64,000 nucleotides of DNA from MH13 sp040219355 (GCA_040219355.1 JAVJSN010000012.1:51847-115846), one strand, 5' to 3'. Positions 25,265 to 32,471 are shown, counted from the stretch's first letter. A program made the numbers and translations. Notes: a model not told the origin generated them from the letters alone.

Positions 25265-27078
25265 GGCGGGTCTTCCTCGTCTAAATCTGTTTCTAAATCG
25301 GTGTCATCGATATCGGGTTCCGGGCCCGGCTCTTCAAGCGCCTCGTCAACTGGCTCTACCTGCTTGATGGCGCGCACACCGGTGATTGTCGCGCCGGGGA
25401 ACGCCTGCAGGATCGCTTGTACCGTGGGGTGCTGGCTGGCGTCAGCCTTGCGGGCCAGCTCACGTTCGGCGGCCAGTTCGTTCAACGTTTGGGCTTCGGC
25501 CTGGCTGTTCACGGAGATCATCCAGCGCGAACCGGTCCAGCTTTTTAATGACTCAGCCAGATCGCCCACAAAAGCCTGCGGCGCACCCATGGCAAGCCCA
25601 ACTTCCAGTTGGTTTTCACCAAACGAAACCGGACGGATGTAAGCGCGGATCAGAGGTGGCAGCGCGCGATTGCCGTTCTTTTCGGCCAGCGCAATCAAAG
25701 CATCCAAGTCACGCAGGACGACCGGCTGCGGTTTCGCCTCGGCCTTGGGGACCTCTGCACGGACAGGTGCCGGCGACTCACTTTGTGGTGCCAAGGCCAA
25801 CGAAGCGCGTGTCCCGCCGCCATTGCCTGCCGGCATCGACGGTTGCGGCGCCCTCGTAGCAGAAGGCGCACTATCGCTGCCCTGTCCCAAAGCCTTGATG
25901 GCTTCATCGGGCGTTGGTAGATCGGCCACATAGCAGAGCCGCACCAAAATCATTTCTGCAGCGATCAGCGGTTTTGGCGCGCGGGACAGCTCATCCAAGC
26001 CCTTCAGCAGCATCTGCCACGCACGGGATAGAACCTTCACGGAGAGGTCTTTGGCCATCTCAATCAGGCGCGCCTGATTGTCACCGGTCAGTGCATCGGA
26101 GGGGTGATCCGGCATCACTTTGACGCGGGTGGCTGCGTGCACAATCTCAGCCAGATCCGCGATCAAGCCCGCCGGGTCGGTGCCACGGCTATAGGCTTCA
26201 GCAAGCTGGCTGAGGGCGGCCTGGCTGTCGCCCTTCATTACAGCTTCAAACAGGGATAGCGTCGCAGCCTGGTCCGCCAGGTTCAGCAGATCGTGCAGCG
26301 ATTCGGCGGTGATCGGGGTATCTTTGCTGGCGCCGGTGTGGGCAATCGCCTGATCGAGCAGCGACAATGCATCGCGCACCGATCCTTCCGATGCCCGCGC
26401 AATCAGCCGGATGGCGTCTTCTTCGGCGCTGGCGCCCTCGGCCTGCGTAATTTTTGCCAGATGTGTCATCATCATCGGCACGTCCACCCGGCGCAGGTCG
26501 AACCGTTGGCAGCGCGAGAGAATGGTCACCGGCACCTTGCCGATCTCGGTGGTGGCGAAGATGAACTTCACATGATCGGGCGGCTCTTCCAGCGTCTTCA
26601 GCAGCGCATTGAAGGCTGCTGTGGAGAGCATATGAACCTCATCGAGCAGGTAGACTTTGAAGCGTGCGGACACAGGCGAGTAGCGCGCCGCATCGGTGAT
26701 CTCGCGAATATCGCTCACACCATTGTGGCTGGCAGCATCCATCTCGATCACATCGACATGGCGGCCTTCCATGATGGCTTTGCAGTGGATGCCCATCTGC
26801 TCGCCCATGTCGGGCAGATCGACGGTCGGCGCACCATCGCCCGCCTCGGTCTGAAAGTTCAGGCCGCGGGCCAAAATGCGCGCCGTGGTGGTTTTGCCGA
26901 CACCACGCACGCCGGTCAGCATGAAGGCTTGCGCAATACGGCCAATTTCAAACGCGTTGCGCAGCGTTTGCACCATCGGTTCTTGGCCGATCAGATCATC
27001 GAAAGTGGCCGGGCGGTATTTGCGGGCAAGGACGCGGTAGCCAGTCTCCGTCTGATCGGATGATGGTGTATCGGCCAT
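25252..27078 (-). CDS. dnaX: DNA polymerase III subunits gamma and tau
   Basis: The clamp-loader ATPase of the replicative polymerase, 608 residues from the ATG at 27078; the longer frame to 27210 runs into the SRP RNA and is not coding. AAA+ motifs are LTGVRGVGKTTTARILARGL (Walker A, 56-63), VYLLDEVHMLS (Walker B with DExH) and TTEIGKVPVTILSRCQRFDL (sensor 1 and Arg finger region). The Cys4 zinc module of E. coli DnaX is reduced to a single Cys (GIHCKAIMEGRHVDVIEMDA), as in rhizobia. A Pro/Ala-rich linker (about 410-460) precedes the tau C-terminal region. No obvious A-run for programmed frameshifting was seen. Confidence 0.97.
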   Translation of the reverse strand: MADTPSSDQTETGYRVLARKYRPATFDDLIGQEPMVQTLRNAFEIGRIAQAFMLTGVRGVGKTTTARILARGLNFQTEAGDGAPTVDLPDMGEQMGIHCKAIMEGRHVDVIEMDAASHNGVSDIREITDAARYSPVSARFKVYLLDEVHMLSTAAFNALLKTLEEPPDHVKFIFATTEIGKVPVTILSRCQRFDLRRVDVPMMMTHLAKITQAEGASAEEDAIRLIARASEGSVRDALSLLDQAIAHTGASKDTPITAESLHDLLNLADQAATLSLFEAVMKGDSQAALSQLAEAYSRGTDPAGLIADLAEIVHAATRVKVMPDHPSDALTGDNQARLIEMAKDLSVKVLSRAWQMLLKGLDELSRAPKPLIAAEMILVRLCYVADLPTPDEAIKALGQGSDSAPSATRAPQPSMPAGNGGGTRASLALAPQSESPAPVRAEVPKAEAKPQPVVLRDLDALIALAEKNGNRALPPLIRAYIRPVSFGENQLEVGLAMGAPQAFVGDLAESLKSWTGSRWMISVNSQAEAQTLNELAAERELARKADASQHPTVQAILQAFPGATITGVRAIKQVEPVDEALEEPGPEPDIDDTDLETDLDEEDPPWTS

Positions 27079-27116
27079 GCGCCCTGAAACTCGCCGCTTG
27101 AAAAGAGGTGGAAGGC

Positions 27117-27210
27117 TGGAACGGCAACCCGAACCGGAAAACTCGTTGGGGCTGCTTCCTTCCGGACCTGACCCGATTGGCGAGCGGCTCGTCCGCCGCC
27201 AACCTTCCAC
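27117..27210 (-). ncRNA. ffs: Signal recognition particle RNA (4.5S-type)
   Basis: The minus strand carries the near-invariant SRP apical sequence GGTCAGGTCCGGAAGGAAGC at about 27153-27172, which binds Ffh. The two ends pair (TGGAAGGTTGGC at the 5' side with GGTTGCCGTTCCA at the 3' side), giving one long hairpin of about 94 nt, the size of the small bacterial form. It lies directly upstream of dnaX on the same strand, the usual position in Hyphomicrobiales. A good promoter precedes it. The exact ends are estimated from the pairing. Confidence 0.95.
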
Positions 27211-27214
27211 TTTC

Positions 27215-27243
27215 TATATCGTATGCGGGGTTGGCTTTGTCTA
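27215..27243 (-). promoter_or_regulatory. Sigma70-type promoter of the SRP RNA gene
   Basis: On the minus strand, TAGACA (27243-27238) is followed after exactly 17 bp by GATATA (27220-27215), and the RNA 5' end lies about 5 nt further on. Spacing and boxes fit a housekeeping promoter that would drive ffs and, by read-through, dnaX-ybaB-recR. Confidence 0.75.
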
Positions 27244-27321
27244 GATCAACGCCGCCCTCGCGATACGCCCAGAGCAAAAAATGAAGATGGACCGGGCTCT
27301 TGAAACTGATACACAGCCCCA

Positions 27322-27732
27322 ATGACTGACTTCTTTCTAAACGAGCGGCTTTCCGCCGACAGCCTCCCCCTCTGCCATACCGATATGAGCCTGCTGCGTG
27401 TTTCACGCGATGGACGCTTTCCTTGGCTGATCCTCATTCCGCAGCGCGACGGCCTTGCTGATCTGGTGGATTTATCGCCGGACGATGAGACCCGTGTCAT
27501 GGCCGAAATACGCGCGGCGTCGCTGGCGTTAAGGGCGGCTACCAAGTGCGCCAAGCTCAATGTCGCCTCGCTCGGTAACATGGTGCGGCAACTGCACATT
27601 CATATCGTCGCGCGCTTTGAAGGCGACGCCGCTTGGCCTGGCCCGATTTGGGGTGTGGGTGAAGCAGAACCGTTGGAGGCTGTGCCCGATTGGGCGCTGG
27701 ATGTGCGCTCCCGTCTTGGGTGGTCAGCATGA
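27322..27732 (+). CDS. HIT-domain protein
   Basis: A 136-residue member of the histidine-triad superfamily, which hydrolyses or transfers nucleotides through a covalent His-NMP intermediate. The triad region is RQLHIHIVARFEGD (89-102; alternating His at 92 and 94, with the third position Ala instead of His as in several bacterial HIT branches). The N-terminal half shows the family block LLRVSRDGRFPWLILIPQRD. Its stop overlaps the start of nudC by 4 nt (ATGA), so a nucleotide-salvage link between the two is likely. The substrate cannot be named. Confidence 0.9.
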   Translation: MTDFFLNERLSADSLPLCHTDMSLLRVSRDGRFPWLILIPQRDGLADLVDLSPDDETRVMAEIRAASLALRAATKCAKLNVASLGNMVRQLHIHIVARFEGDAAWPGPIWGVGEAEPLEAVPDWALDVRSRLGWSA

Positions 27733-28688
27733 GCAGCGTCGCCGCCCTGTTCGCCAGCCTGCCACGCCCTGAACTTGCCGCCAAAACAGGTTTCTCCGGC
27801 GGCCGCACAGACCGTCATGGCGACCGGCGCGATGATGTGGCGTTTTTAAAAGCCCAGGAAGCCAATGCCCGCTTCATCCTGTTCGATGGCGCTGCCCTGG
27901 TGGAAGGCGATCACGGCCCGAACCGCATGTATCACGCGGCCTTGTCCGCCGATGTGAATCGCGAGACCCGCGTTTATTGCGGCGAGGATTTAGAAGGGCC
28001 CGTCTATGCCTACACACTGATGGCCAGCGACGGCACCGACGATGTCGGTGGCCTCGCCACGACACCACCGGCACAGCAACCCTTGCGGCCGTTTGCCGAA
28101 ACCTTCGCCATATTGGACCATCATCTGGGCTTGTTGGCAGAAGCCGCGTCACTAACCGGCTGGCATTTGCGTCACCAGTTTTGCGCCAAGTGCGGCGGCA
28201 CCACGCGCAATGAACAGGCCGGATGGCGGCGGCGCTGCGGATCTTGCGACACCATGCATTTTCCGCGCACTGATCCTGTGGTCATCATGAATGTGGTGGA
28301 CCCGAAGACCGGTGACGTGCTCATGGGCCGTCAGGAAAAGTTCGCCACCGGCATGTTCTCCTGCCTCGCCGGTTTTGTGGAACCGGGCGAAACGCTGGAG
28401 GATGCGGTGCGCCGTGAGGTGCTGGAAGAGGCGGGCATTCCGCTTGGCCGCATCACCTACAAAGCTTCGCAGCCCTGGCCCTTCCCCTCAACGCTGATGA
28501 TGGGTTTTGAGGGTGAGGCGCTGGCGCGCGAGATCACGCTGGATGAGGCGGAACTGGTCGAGGCACGGTGGTTCTCACAAGAGGAACTGAGGGCGATCGC
28601 GCCCAACCCGCGCGACGCCGGGCTGACGTCGATCCCGCCGAAACTCGCCATCGCCCGTGCGCTGCTGGATGAGTATTTGGGGCTGTGA
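27729..28688 (+). CDS. nudC: NAD(+) diphosphatase / NADH pyrophosphatase
   Basis: A Nudix hydrolase that splits NAD(H) into NMN(H) and AMP and, in other bacteria, removes NAD caps from RNA. It has 319 residues from the ATG overlapping the HIT stop: an N-terminal domain, a four-Cys zinc ribbon (Cys152, 155, 170, 173), a complete Nudix box from GFVEPGETLEDA to REVLEEAGI (215-237), and the NudC hallmark SQPWPFPS (247-254). The C-terminus (PRDAGLTSIPPKLAIARALL) is intact, but a diverged copy of the last ~90 bp is found again at 29800-29890, on the far side of the cyclase gene. Confidence 0.96.
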   Translation: MSSVAALFASLPRPELAAKTGFSGGRTDRHGDRRDDVAFLKAQEANARFILFDGAALVEGDHGPNRMYHAALSADVNRETRVYCGEDLEGPVYAYTLMASDGTDDVGGLATTPPAQQPLRPFAETFAILDHHLGLLAEAASLTGWHLRHQFCAKCGGTTRNEQAGWRRRCGSCDTMHFPRTDPVVIMNVVDPKTGDVLMGRQEKFATGMFSCLAGFVEPGETLEDAVRREVLEEAGIPLGRITYKASQPWPFPSTLMMGFEGEALAREITLDEAELVEARWFSQEELRAIAPNPRDAGLTSIPPKLAIARALLDEYLGL

Positions 28689-28763
28689 CGCACGCCTGTT
28701 ATGGATTAGACGGTTCAAAACTCATCAGCGGCATGAAGCAATCGCGAGATGCGTGCTCTTCAC
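28599..28763. repeat. Direct repeat, left copy: nudC 3' end plus fragment of a convergent gene
   Basis: This ~165 bp stretch (the last 30 codons of nudC and 75 bp beyond) is repeated with roughly three-quarters identity at 29800-29966. The second half, read on the minus strand, encodes HASRDCFMPLMSFEPSNP and a stop, matching the C-terminus of the membrane protein at 29900-30421 (YASRECHMPLISFEPSHP). The ancestral junction was therefore nudC facing that gene, and it now exists twice with the cyclase gene between. Confidence 0.88.
28699..28763 (-). pseudogene. 3' fragment of a gene related to the membrane protein at 29900-30421
   Basis: Within the left repeat, about 20 codons on the minus strand (EEHASRDCFMPLMSFEPSNP, then TAA) are homologous to the end of the intact downstream gene; upstream of 28763 the similarity stops abruptly. 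The stop codon differs (TAA here, TGA in the intact gene), so this is an old, diverged remnant rather than a recent copy. Confidence 0.8.
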
Positions 28764-28795
28764 TGGTCGGCGTTTCTGGACGGGAGGCCCACGGC

Positions 28796-29686
28796 TTAAG
28801 ACGCACCAATCTCGTAGAACAGACGGGGCGCATGCGGGTCGTCGGACCTGACGCCTAAGGCTATCGTTCCGGCACCGCTGAGGACGACGGTTCGACGCAA
28901 CACAGCCAGTTGCTCGCCAGATTGGCTTACCACCAAGCTTCCTGACGAGCTGTGGTCTTCGAACTCCACAAGGCCGTTTGCCAGCCGGATCGTCGCATGC
29001 TGTCGAGAGACAGTTTGAACAAGCACCTGAAGGGCGTTCTCAGGCAGCCGCCCAACACTGAGAGGCACGCTTTCGCTGATCTCCCAACGCCGCCCTTCAT
29101 AGTCGATCGTGGCTTTAGGCGCAGCATTTTCGTTGTGATCCTGATCCAGAATCTGGGTTCGATCCCCATCGCCTTCAATTTGTAACGAGTAGACGCGCGA
29201 TGCTTCACGTCGTCCCTTCAGACGAATAGGCGAAATGCTGACATAGTATCGTTTGCTCGCCAGAGCCAGGTTCTTGAAGGAGGCCTCTCCAACCAACACC
29301 TCACGTGGATTGGATAGTGCGCACAACCTGGCTGCTGCGTTCACGCAGTCACCGAAAATATCCTTGTCGAGGCAAACAAACGAGCCCGACTCCAAGCCCG
29401 CATGCACTTTAAGACCGCCCTCGCCGGTGGCCTGGATCATCTCATATGCGGCCAGATGAGCGTCGTTGGGTGAGGAAAACCAACACAATAGGTCATCGCC
29501 GGCTGACTTCACAAAGGTGCCGCCGTGATGTGCAACGATGGCCTTTAGGCGCTCCAGAAAAGTGCCGATGATGGCGGCCGCCTGTTGATTGCCCACCTTT
29601 TGGTAGAGCGGCGTGCTTCCAGATACATCGGCGAAAAGAACGGCGCCTGTCTTGCTCTTAGAGCTGGTTGAATCTGCTTGATCCAA
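28796..29686 (-). CDS. Class III adenylate/guanylate cyclase-domain protein with C-terminal FHA domain
   Basis: A soluble signalling protein of 296 residues. The N-terminal class III cyclase domain (about 12-170) keeps the two metal-binding Asp (LFADVSGST, Asp20; KSAGDDLLCWF, Asp64/65) and the FGDCVNAAARL block (111-121) that supplies Asn for transition-state binding. A forkhead-associated phosphothreonine-binding domain follows (about 200-290), with VGRLPEN, VSRQHATI and DHSSSGS. The start is a TTG at 29686. It would make a cyclic nucleotide under control of a phosphorylated partner. It lies inside an accessory segment bounded by two copies of the nudC tail, so it was probably inserted there. 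Confidence 0.88.
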   Translation of the reverse strand: MDQADSTSSKSKTGAVLFADVSGSTPLYQKVGNQQAAAIIGTFLERLKAIVAHHGGTFVKSAGDDLLCWFSSPNDAHLAAYEMIQATGEGGLKVHAGLESGSFVCLDKDIFGDCVNAAARLCALSNPREVLVGEASFKNLALASKRYYVSISPIRLKGRREASRVYSLQIEGDGDRTQILDQDHNENAAPKATIDYEGRRWEISESVPLSVGRLPENALQVLVQTVSRQHATIRLANGLVEFEDHSSSGSLVVSQSGEQLAVLRRTVVLSGAGTIALGVRSDDPHAPRLFYEIGAS

Positions 29687-29799
29687 GGCTGCGGAATCCT
29701 CGAACGTCCTGATGTCTGACCTGAAAAGGCTTTGCAGGTTTGATCGAGAATGGAAAGAGCCGGCCTATGTGCGTGGGTAGCAGCTTATAGCTCAGAGCC

Positions 29800-29966
29800 T
29801 GCTGCTAACCCGTGTGACACCGGGCTGATGTCTATCCCACCAAAACTCGCCACCGCCCGCGTGCTACTGGATGATTATCCAGGGGGTGATGCAGTCCTGT
29901 CATGGGTGAGACGGTTCAAAACTGATGAGCGGCATGTGGCATTCGCGCGACGCGTAGTCTTCGACA
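29800..29966. repeat. Direct repeat, right copy: decayed nudC 3' end plus end of the membrane protein gene
   Basis: Second copy of the repeat at 28599-28763. Its first half translates on the plus strand as NPCDTGLMSIPPKLATARVL against NPRDAGLTSIPPKLAIARAL in nudC, but it has lost the stop codon and has no start, so it is a remnant. Differences include many silent third-base changes. Its second half is the real 3' end of the gene at 29900-30421 on the minus strand. Confidence 0.88.
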
Positions 29967-30421
29967 TCGCGTAAGAACCGCAGAATGCCTGCGACATTTG
30001 TATTGCTGATCCGCTCGCCCTCTTCCAGCAAGGGGCCCGCCCCCTCGATAAGCTGCCGTCGCAGAACGCGATTGTTCGGCCCCCGGACCAGACCATGATC
30101 AGGGTGATAGACAAGGCTTGTTGCGCTCTGGCCTGACGGATCTTCTGGATCACGCTCATAGTCGATCCAGTAGGTGGTCGTTTGCGAGAAATACAATGTC
30201 TCGTCATTACCTCGACTAAGAATTTCACCCTCTGGGTCGCGCACAACTACATCCGGCAAGAAGTAAGGCCGCCAAAAATTCATGTAGGCTTCGTAGGCGA
30301 CGATGACGCCATTGGGCAGGCGGACGCACTGGTGGTGCTTCTGGTAAAAGCCGTTGATGATGAGCCCCAGAGGAATGACAAACAAACCGGTCAAAATCAG
30401 TATTAACTTGCGCATAATCAT
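29900..30421 (-). CDS. Membrane-anchored hypothetical protein, candidate immunity protein
   Basis: I do not recognise this family. The 173-residue product has one N-terminal membrane helix (about 3-24, MRKLILILTGLFVIPLGLI) and then a hydrophilic domain predicted outside the cytoplasm, with one Cys after the helix (HHQCVRL) and one near the end (ASRECHM). Its ATG overlaps the stop of the upstream gene by 4 nt (ATGA), so the two are made together. A small membrane protein coupled behind a MuF-like multidomain protein is the usual form of an immunity gene; this role is inferred. A diverged 3' fragment of a relative lies beside nudC (28699-28763), as with leftover immunity genes in toxin loci. 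Confidence 0.6.
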   Translation of the reverse strand: MIMRKLILILTGLFVIPLGLIINGFYQKHHQCVRLPNGVIVAYEAYMNFWRPYFLPDVVVRDPEGEILSRGNDETLYFSQTTTYWIDYERDPEDPSGQSATSLVYHPDHGLVRGPNNRVLRRQLIEGAGPLLEEGERISNTNVAGILRFLRDVEDYASRECHMPLISFEPSHP

Positions 30422-31476
30422 TCCCGCCAAGCGTAACGACTGCGTTCACGCTCTACATAAATCGTGCCGTTAAATAGACCCATCCAATCGTCAACTATCC
30501 TGTACACTGACGACAGAGGAGAGTTCTGACCAATATCCAATGGATCATTAAATTCATCCCGCAGATAAAAATTGCCTTGGCCCGAAATTTTGAGATGATC
30601 GGCACCCTGCCACTCGCTTGTCCCTTGAAAATCACAGCCTATGGTTGTTCTTCCTAGGCTGAAGACTATGTTTTGCATCGGATAATCGTTGTAAACTTCG
30701 CGCTGGAAAGCGCCTGCTGGATTTTTACGCGCTTCATCTGCGATCTGGCCAAACAGAGCATCTCCACGCCGTTGCCAGTACTCATCAACAACTCTCTCCA
30801 AATGCCCTGTGTCGCGCAGCCGCACGGCGCGCCCTCTACCGAAATAGTAGTGATTGATGAAATCGATATTGTGCCAGCCTGGCCACCATCCAGAGACGCC
30901 ATAGAACAGCATGCGCATATGCTCGTTTATCGGTGGACTGTAGGGCTCTGCTGTACACCGACAGCCCGGCGCATCTCCCGGATGCCCCGTGGGTGGCGGG
31001 TTGTCCCAGGCAAACACTTTGCCATCGTTCTCGGCATGGGAGGAGCGCACGCGCCCGTCCCGACGCGTCCGCCAAACATCGTAGGTCGTTGGGCGCGCCC
31101 GTTTGAAGTCGAGCGTCGTCGGCGCGCTTGGGTGGATGGGCCTATGGCGTAGATAGTTGTCAAAGGCTGTTTTGGTCAGGAAGCTAGTGCTGCGCATAAC
31201 GATCTGACGGGCTGAAGGATAAAGCCCGATGGGACAACGACCTGCGAGAGTGGGGATAAGCCGGCCGGGCCTTCCACCGCTATAAATGGAGCCCCGTCTC
31301 CTGAAATGTTGAACTTGCACGACCGTCATCGATATCGGTACGCACAGGGTGGCGCGCGCTTCCATGATCGGCGCCCTTTTCAATGCAGGAGCAAAAGTTC
31401 GCGCGTTCGCCCAAACGCTTACGACAAAACCCACATGCGCCGTTAAATGCGAGCCTTTCTCTTGCACAACATGCAT
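30418..31476 (-). CDS. Protein with phage MuF-like (minor head) motif and unknown C-terminal domain; candidate polymorphic toxin
   Basis: A 352-residue product (if ATG 31476 is used). Residues about 130-180 match the C-terminal signature of phage Mu F/SPP1 gp7-type head proteins: YDVWRTRRDGRVRSSH, then GHPGD (164-168) and the closing GCRCTAEPY (171-179). In MuF polymorphic toxins such a domain is followed by a variable toxic domain; here residues about 185-352 form a separate domain rich in aromatic and Gly residues (YYFGRGRAVRL, NIVFSLGRTTIG, LRDEFNDPLDIG) that I cannot assign. No other phage gene is nearby. It is coupled to the membrane protein downstream. The first ~95 residues look poorly conserved, and the start is doubtful because a Cys-rich frame with the better Shine-Dalgarno overlaps it. 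Confidence 0.6.
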   Translation of the reverse strand: MHVVQEKGSHLTAHVGFVVSVWANARTFAPALKRAPIMEARATLCVPISMTVVQVQHFRRRGSIYSGGRPGRLIPTLAGRCPIGLYPSARQIVMRSTSFLTKTAFDNYLRHRPIHPSAPTTLDFKRARPTTYDVWRTRRDGRVRSSHAENDGKVFAWDNPPPTGHPGDAPGCRCTAEPYSPPINEHMRMLFYGVSGWWPGWHNIDFINHYYFGRGRAVRLRDTGHLERVVDEYWQRRGDALFGQIADEARKNPAGAFQREVYNDYPMQNIVFSLGRTTIGCDFQGTSEWQGADHLKISGQGNFYLRDEFNDPLDIGQNSPLSSVYRIVDDWMGLFNGTIYVERERSRYAWRE

Positions 31477-31480
31477 TCAA
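31280..31480 (-). CDS. Cys-rich small ORF overlapping the N-terminus of the MuF-like gene
   Basis: This 66-codon frame starts at ATG 31480, 4 nt before and out of frame with the MuF-like gene start, and has the better Shine-Dalgarno (GAAGAG, 9 nt upstream). Its N-terminus MNACCARERLAFNGACGFCR carries CC and CxxC pairs followed by another CxC, as in a small zinc ribbon. It may be the real start of the longer protein, joined to it by a frameshift (mutational or programmed), or an independent small protein. Only one of the two overlapping N-terminal frames is likely to be used. Confidence 0.35.
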   Translation of the reverse strand: MNACCARERLAFNGACGFCRKRLGERANFCSCIEKGADHGSARHPVRTDIDDGRASSTFQETGLHL

Positions 31481-31548
31481 TTGAACTCTTCAAAAACTAA
31501 TGTATTGTTTAATTGAGATCTAAGTGAATTATTTGCGGAGATTATTTC

Positions 31549-32004
31549 ATGCTCAAAATGACTTTTGTGAATCTCTCGGATACCGATCTTTATAGCTGCT
31601 GGGACATAGTTCCGAAGAAGGATGGAGGACTTAAATCCGTCAAACAATCTCCAGCAAAAATGATGCAGGCCAATGGTGGCAAGGAAACGCTATGGGTCGA
31701 TCAAGAATTTCTTAGCTGGTACGTGGATGGCAATTGCGGCGACTCATGTTTTTGGTACTCCAAAGACTGGAAACTGTTGTTTGGCCTTTGCATGCATGCC
31801 CCTCTTCAATTCCTGGGCATTGGACCACGCCCTTATTGGGGGGTCGGATTGAATGAAAACGACACACTGACATGGACTAACAAATTGTCCAACCAGTCGT
31901 CGCCTTACACCTTTCCCGATGTACCGGGCTATAAGATCGTTGCACGTCCAACTTCGGCCCACTCGAGTATTGTTGTGACCGTCACAATCGAAAACAAGGT
32001 TTAG
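31549..32004 (+). CDS. Hypothetical beta-rich protein, island gene
   Basis: Not recognised. It has 151 residues with no signal peptide or membrane segment, a high content of Trp/Tyr and several Cys (NCGDSCFWYS, LFGLCMHAP), and alternating hydrophobic stretches that suggest a beta sandwich, ending IVVTVTIENKV. The opening MTFVNLSDTDLYSCW and the RPYWGVGLNENDTLTW block loosely recall aegerolysin-like or crystal-toxin-like small beta proteins; that is a weak impression only. The DNA around its start is visibly more AT-rich than the neighbouring core genes. It is followed 4 bp later by the next gene and is divergent from the MuF-like gene. Confidence 0.6.
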   Translation: MLKMTFVNLSDTDLYSCWDIVPKKDGGLKSVKQSPAKMMQANGGKETLWVDQEFLSWYVDGNCGDSCFWYSKDWKLLFGLCMHAPLQFLGIGPRPYWGVGLNENDTLTWTNKLSNQSSPYTFPDVPGYKIVARPTSAHSSIVVTVTIENKV

Positions 32005-32008
32005 AGCA

Positions 32009-32410
32009 ATGGGGGCCTTCGCGATTTATGAAGTCAATAAGCTCTGGCGTGGATATCTCTACAACACCAACAAATTTTTCACCTTCCCCGGAGCGACGAC
32101 AGCCGAACAGCTTCAAGCTGCTCAGGATTTTGTCGCGTCGCTGGAAGGCGGCGTCAGCACCACAATGAAATGGATCGCTGACAATCTGAACGATCCATTT
32201 GATCTGGGAGGGTGGGACAATTTCTACGTAATGCGGACCTACAATATTCTCTTCACAGCCGATGGAATGGATGTCGGGACCATGGTTGGATTTGACGTAG
32301 CTGCATGGGCGGCAGCTAACGGTAAAACCTACACAACGTTGGCCGACTGCCTGACCGACAGCGACGCATCGACGGCCTTGTCTACAGCCGTGGAAGCTTT
32401 GCTTGCCTAG
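32009..32410 (+). CDS. Hypothetical protein, island gene paired with the one upstream
   Basis: Not recognised. The 133-residue product has no signal or membrane helix and is mixed alpha/beta by appearance: an aromatic N-terminus (FAIYEVNKLWRGYLYNTNKF), a helical middle (TTAEQLQAAQDFVASLEGG) and an Ala/Asp/Thr-rich C-terminal helix. The ATG is 4 bp after the stop of the 151-residue gene, so the two form an operon and possibly a functional pair. It is the last gene of the accessory segment; xseA follows convergently after 61 bp. No homologue can be named from memory. Confidence 0.6.
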   Translation: MGAFAIYEVNKLWRGYLYNTNKFFTFPGATTAEQLQAAQDFVASLEGGVSTTMKWIADNLNDPFDLGGWDNFYVMRTYNILFTADGMDVGTMVGFDVAAWAAANGKTYTTLADCLTDSDASTALSTAVEALLA

Positions 32411-32471
32411 CGCGTTTGGTGTGCAATCTGAGACACATCGCAAACATCCTGGTTGCTATGACGATAACGAC

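Noticed and set aside
25252..27078. Programmed frameshift in dnaX giving a short gamma form
   Set aside because: No A-run with stem-loop of the E. coli type was found in the region expected.
30418..31476. Colicin M-like domain at the C-terminus of the MuF-like protein
   Set aside because: The combination with a membrane-anchored partner and an LRDEFNDPLD block first suggested it, but the spacing and the His-Arg pair expected in colicin M active sites are missing.
30418..31476. Prophage remnant at the MuF-like gene
   Set aside because: No terminase, portal, tail, integrase or lysis gene lies nearby; a single MuF-like domain does not support a prophage.
31549..32004. Aegerolysin or crystal-toxin family assignment
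   Set aside because: Only a loose likeness (aromatic-rich beta protein, PYWGVG block); no diagnostic motif is present, so it stays hypothetical.
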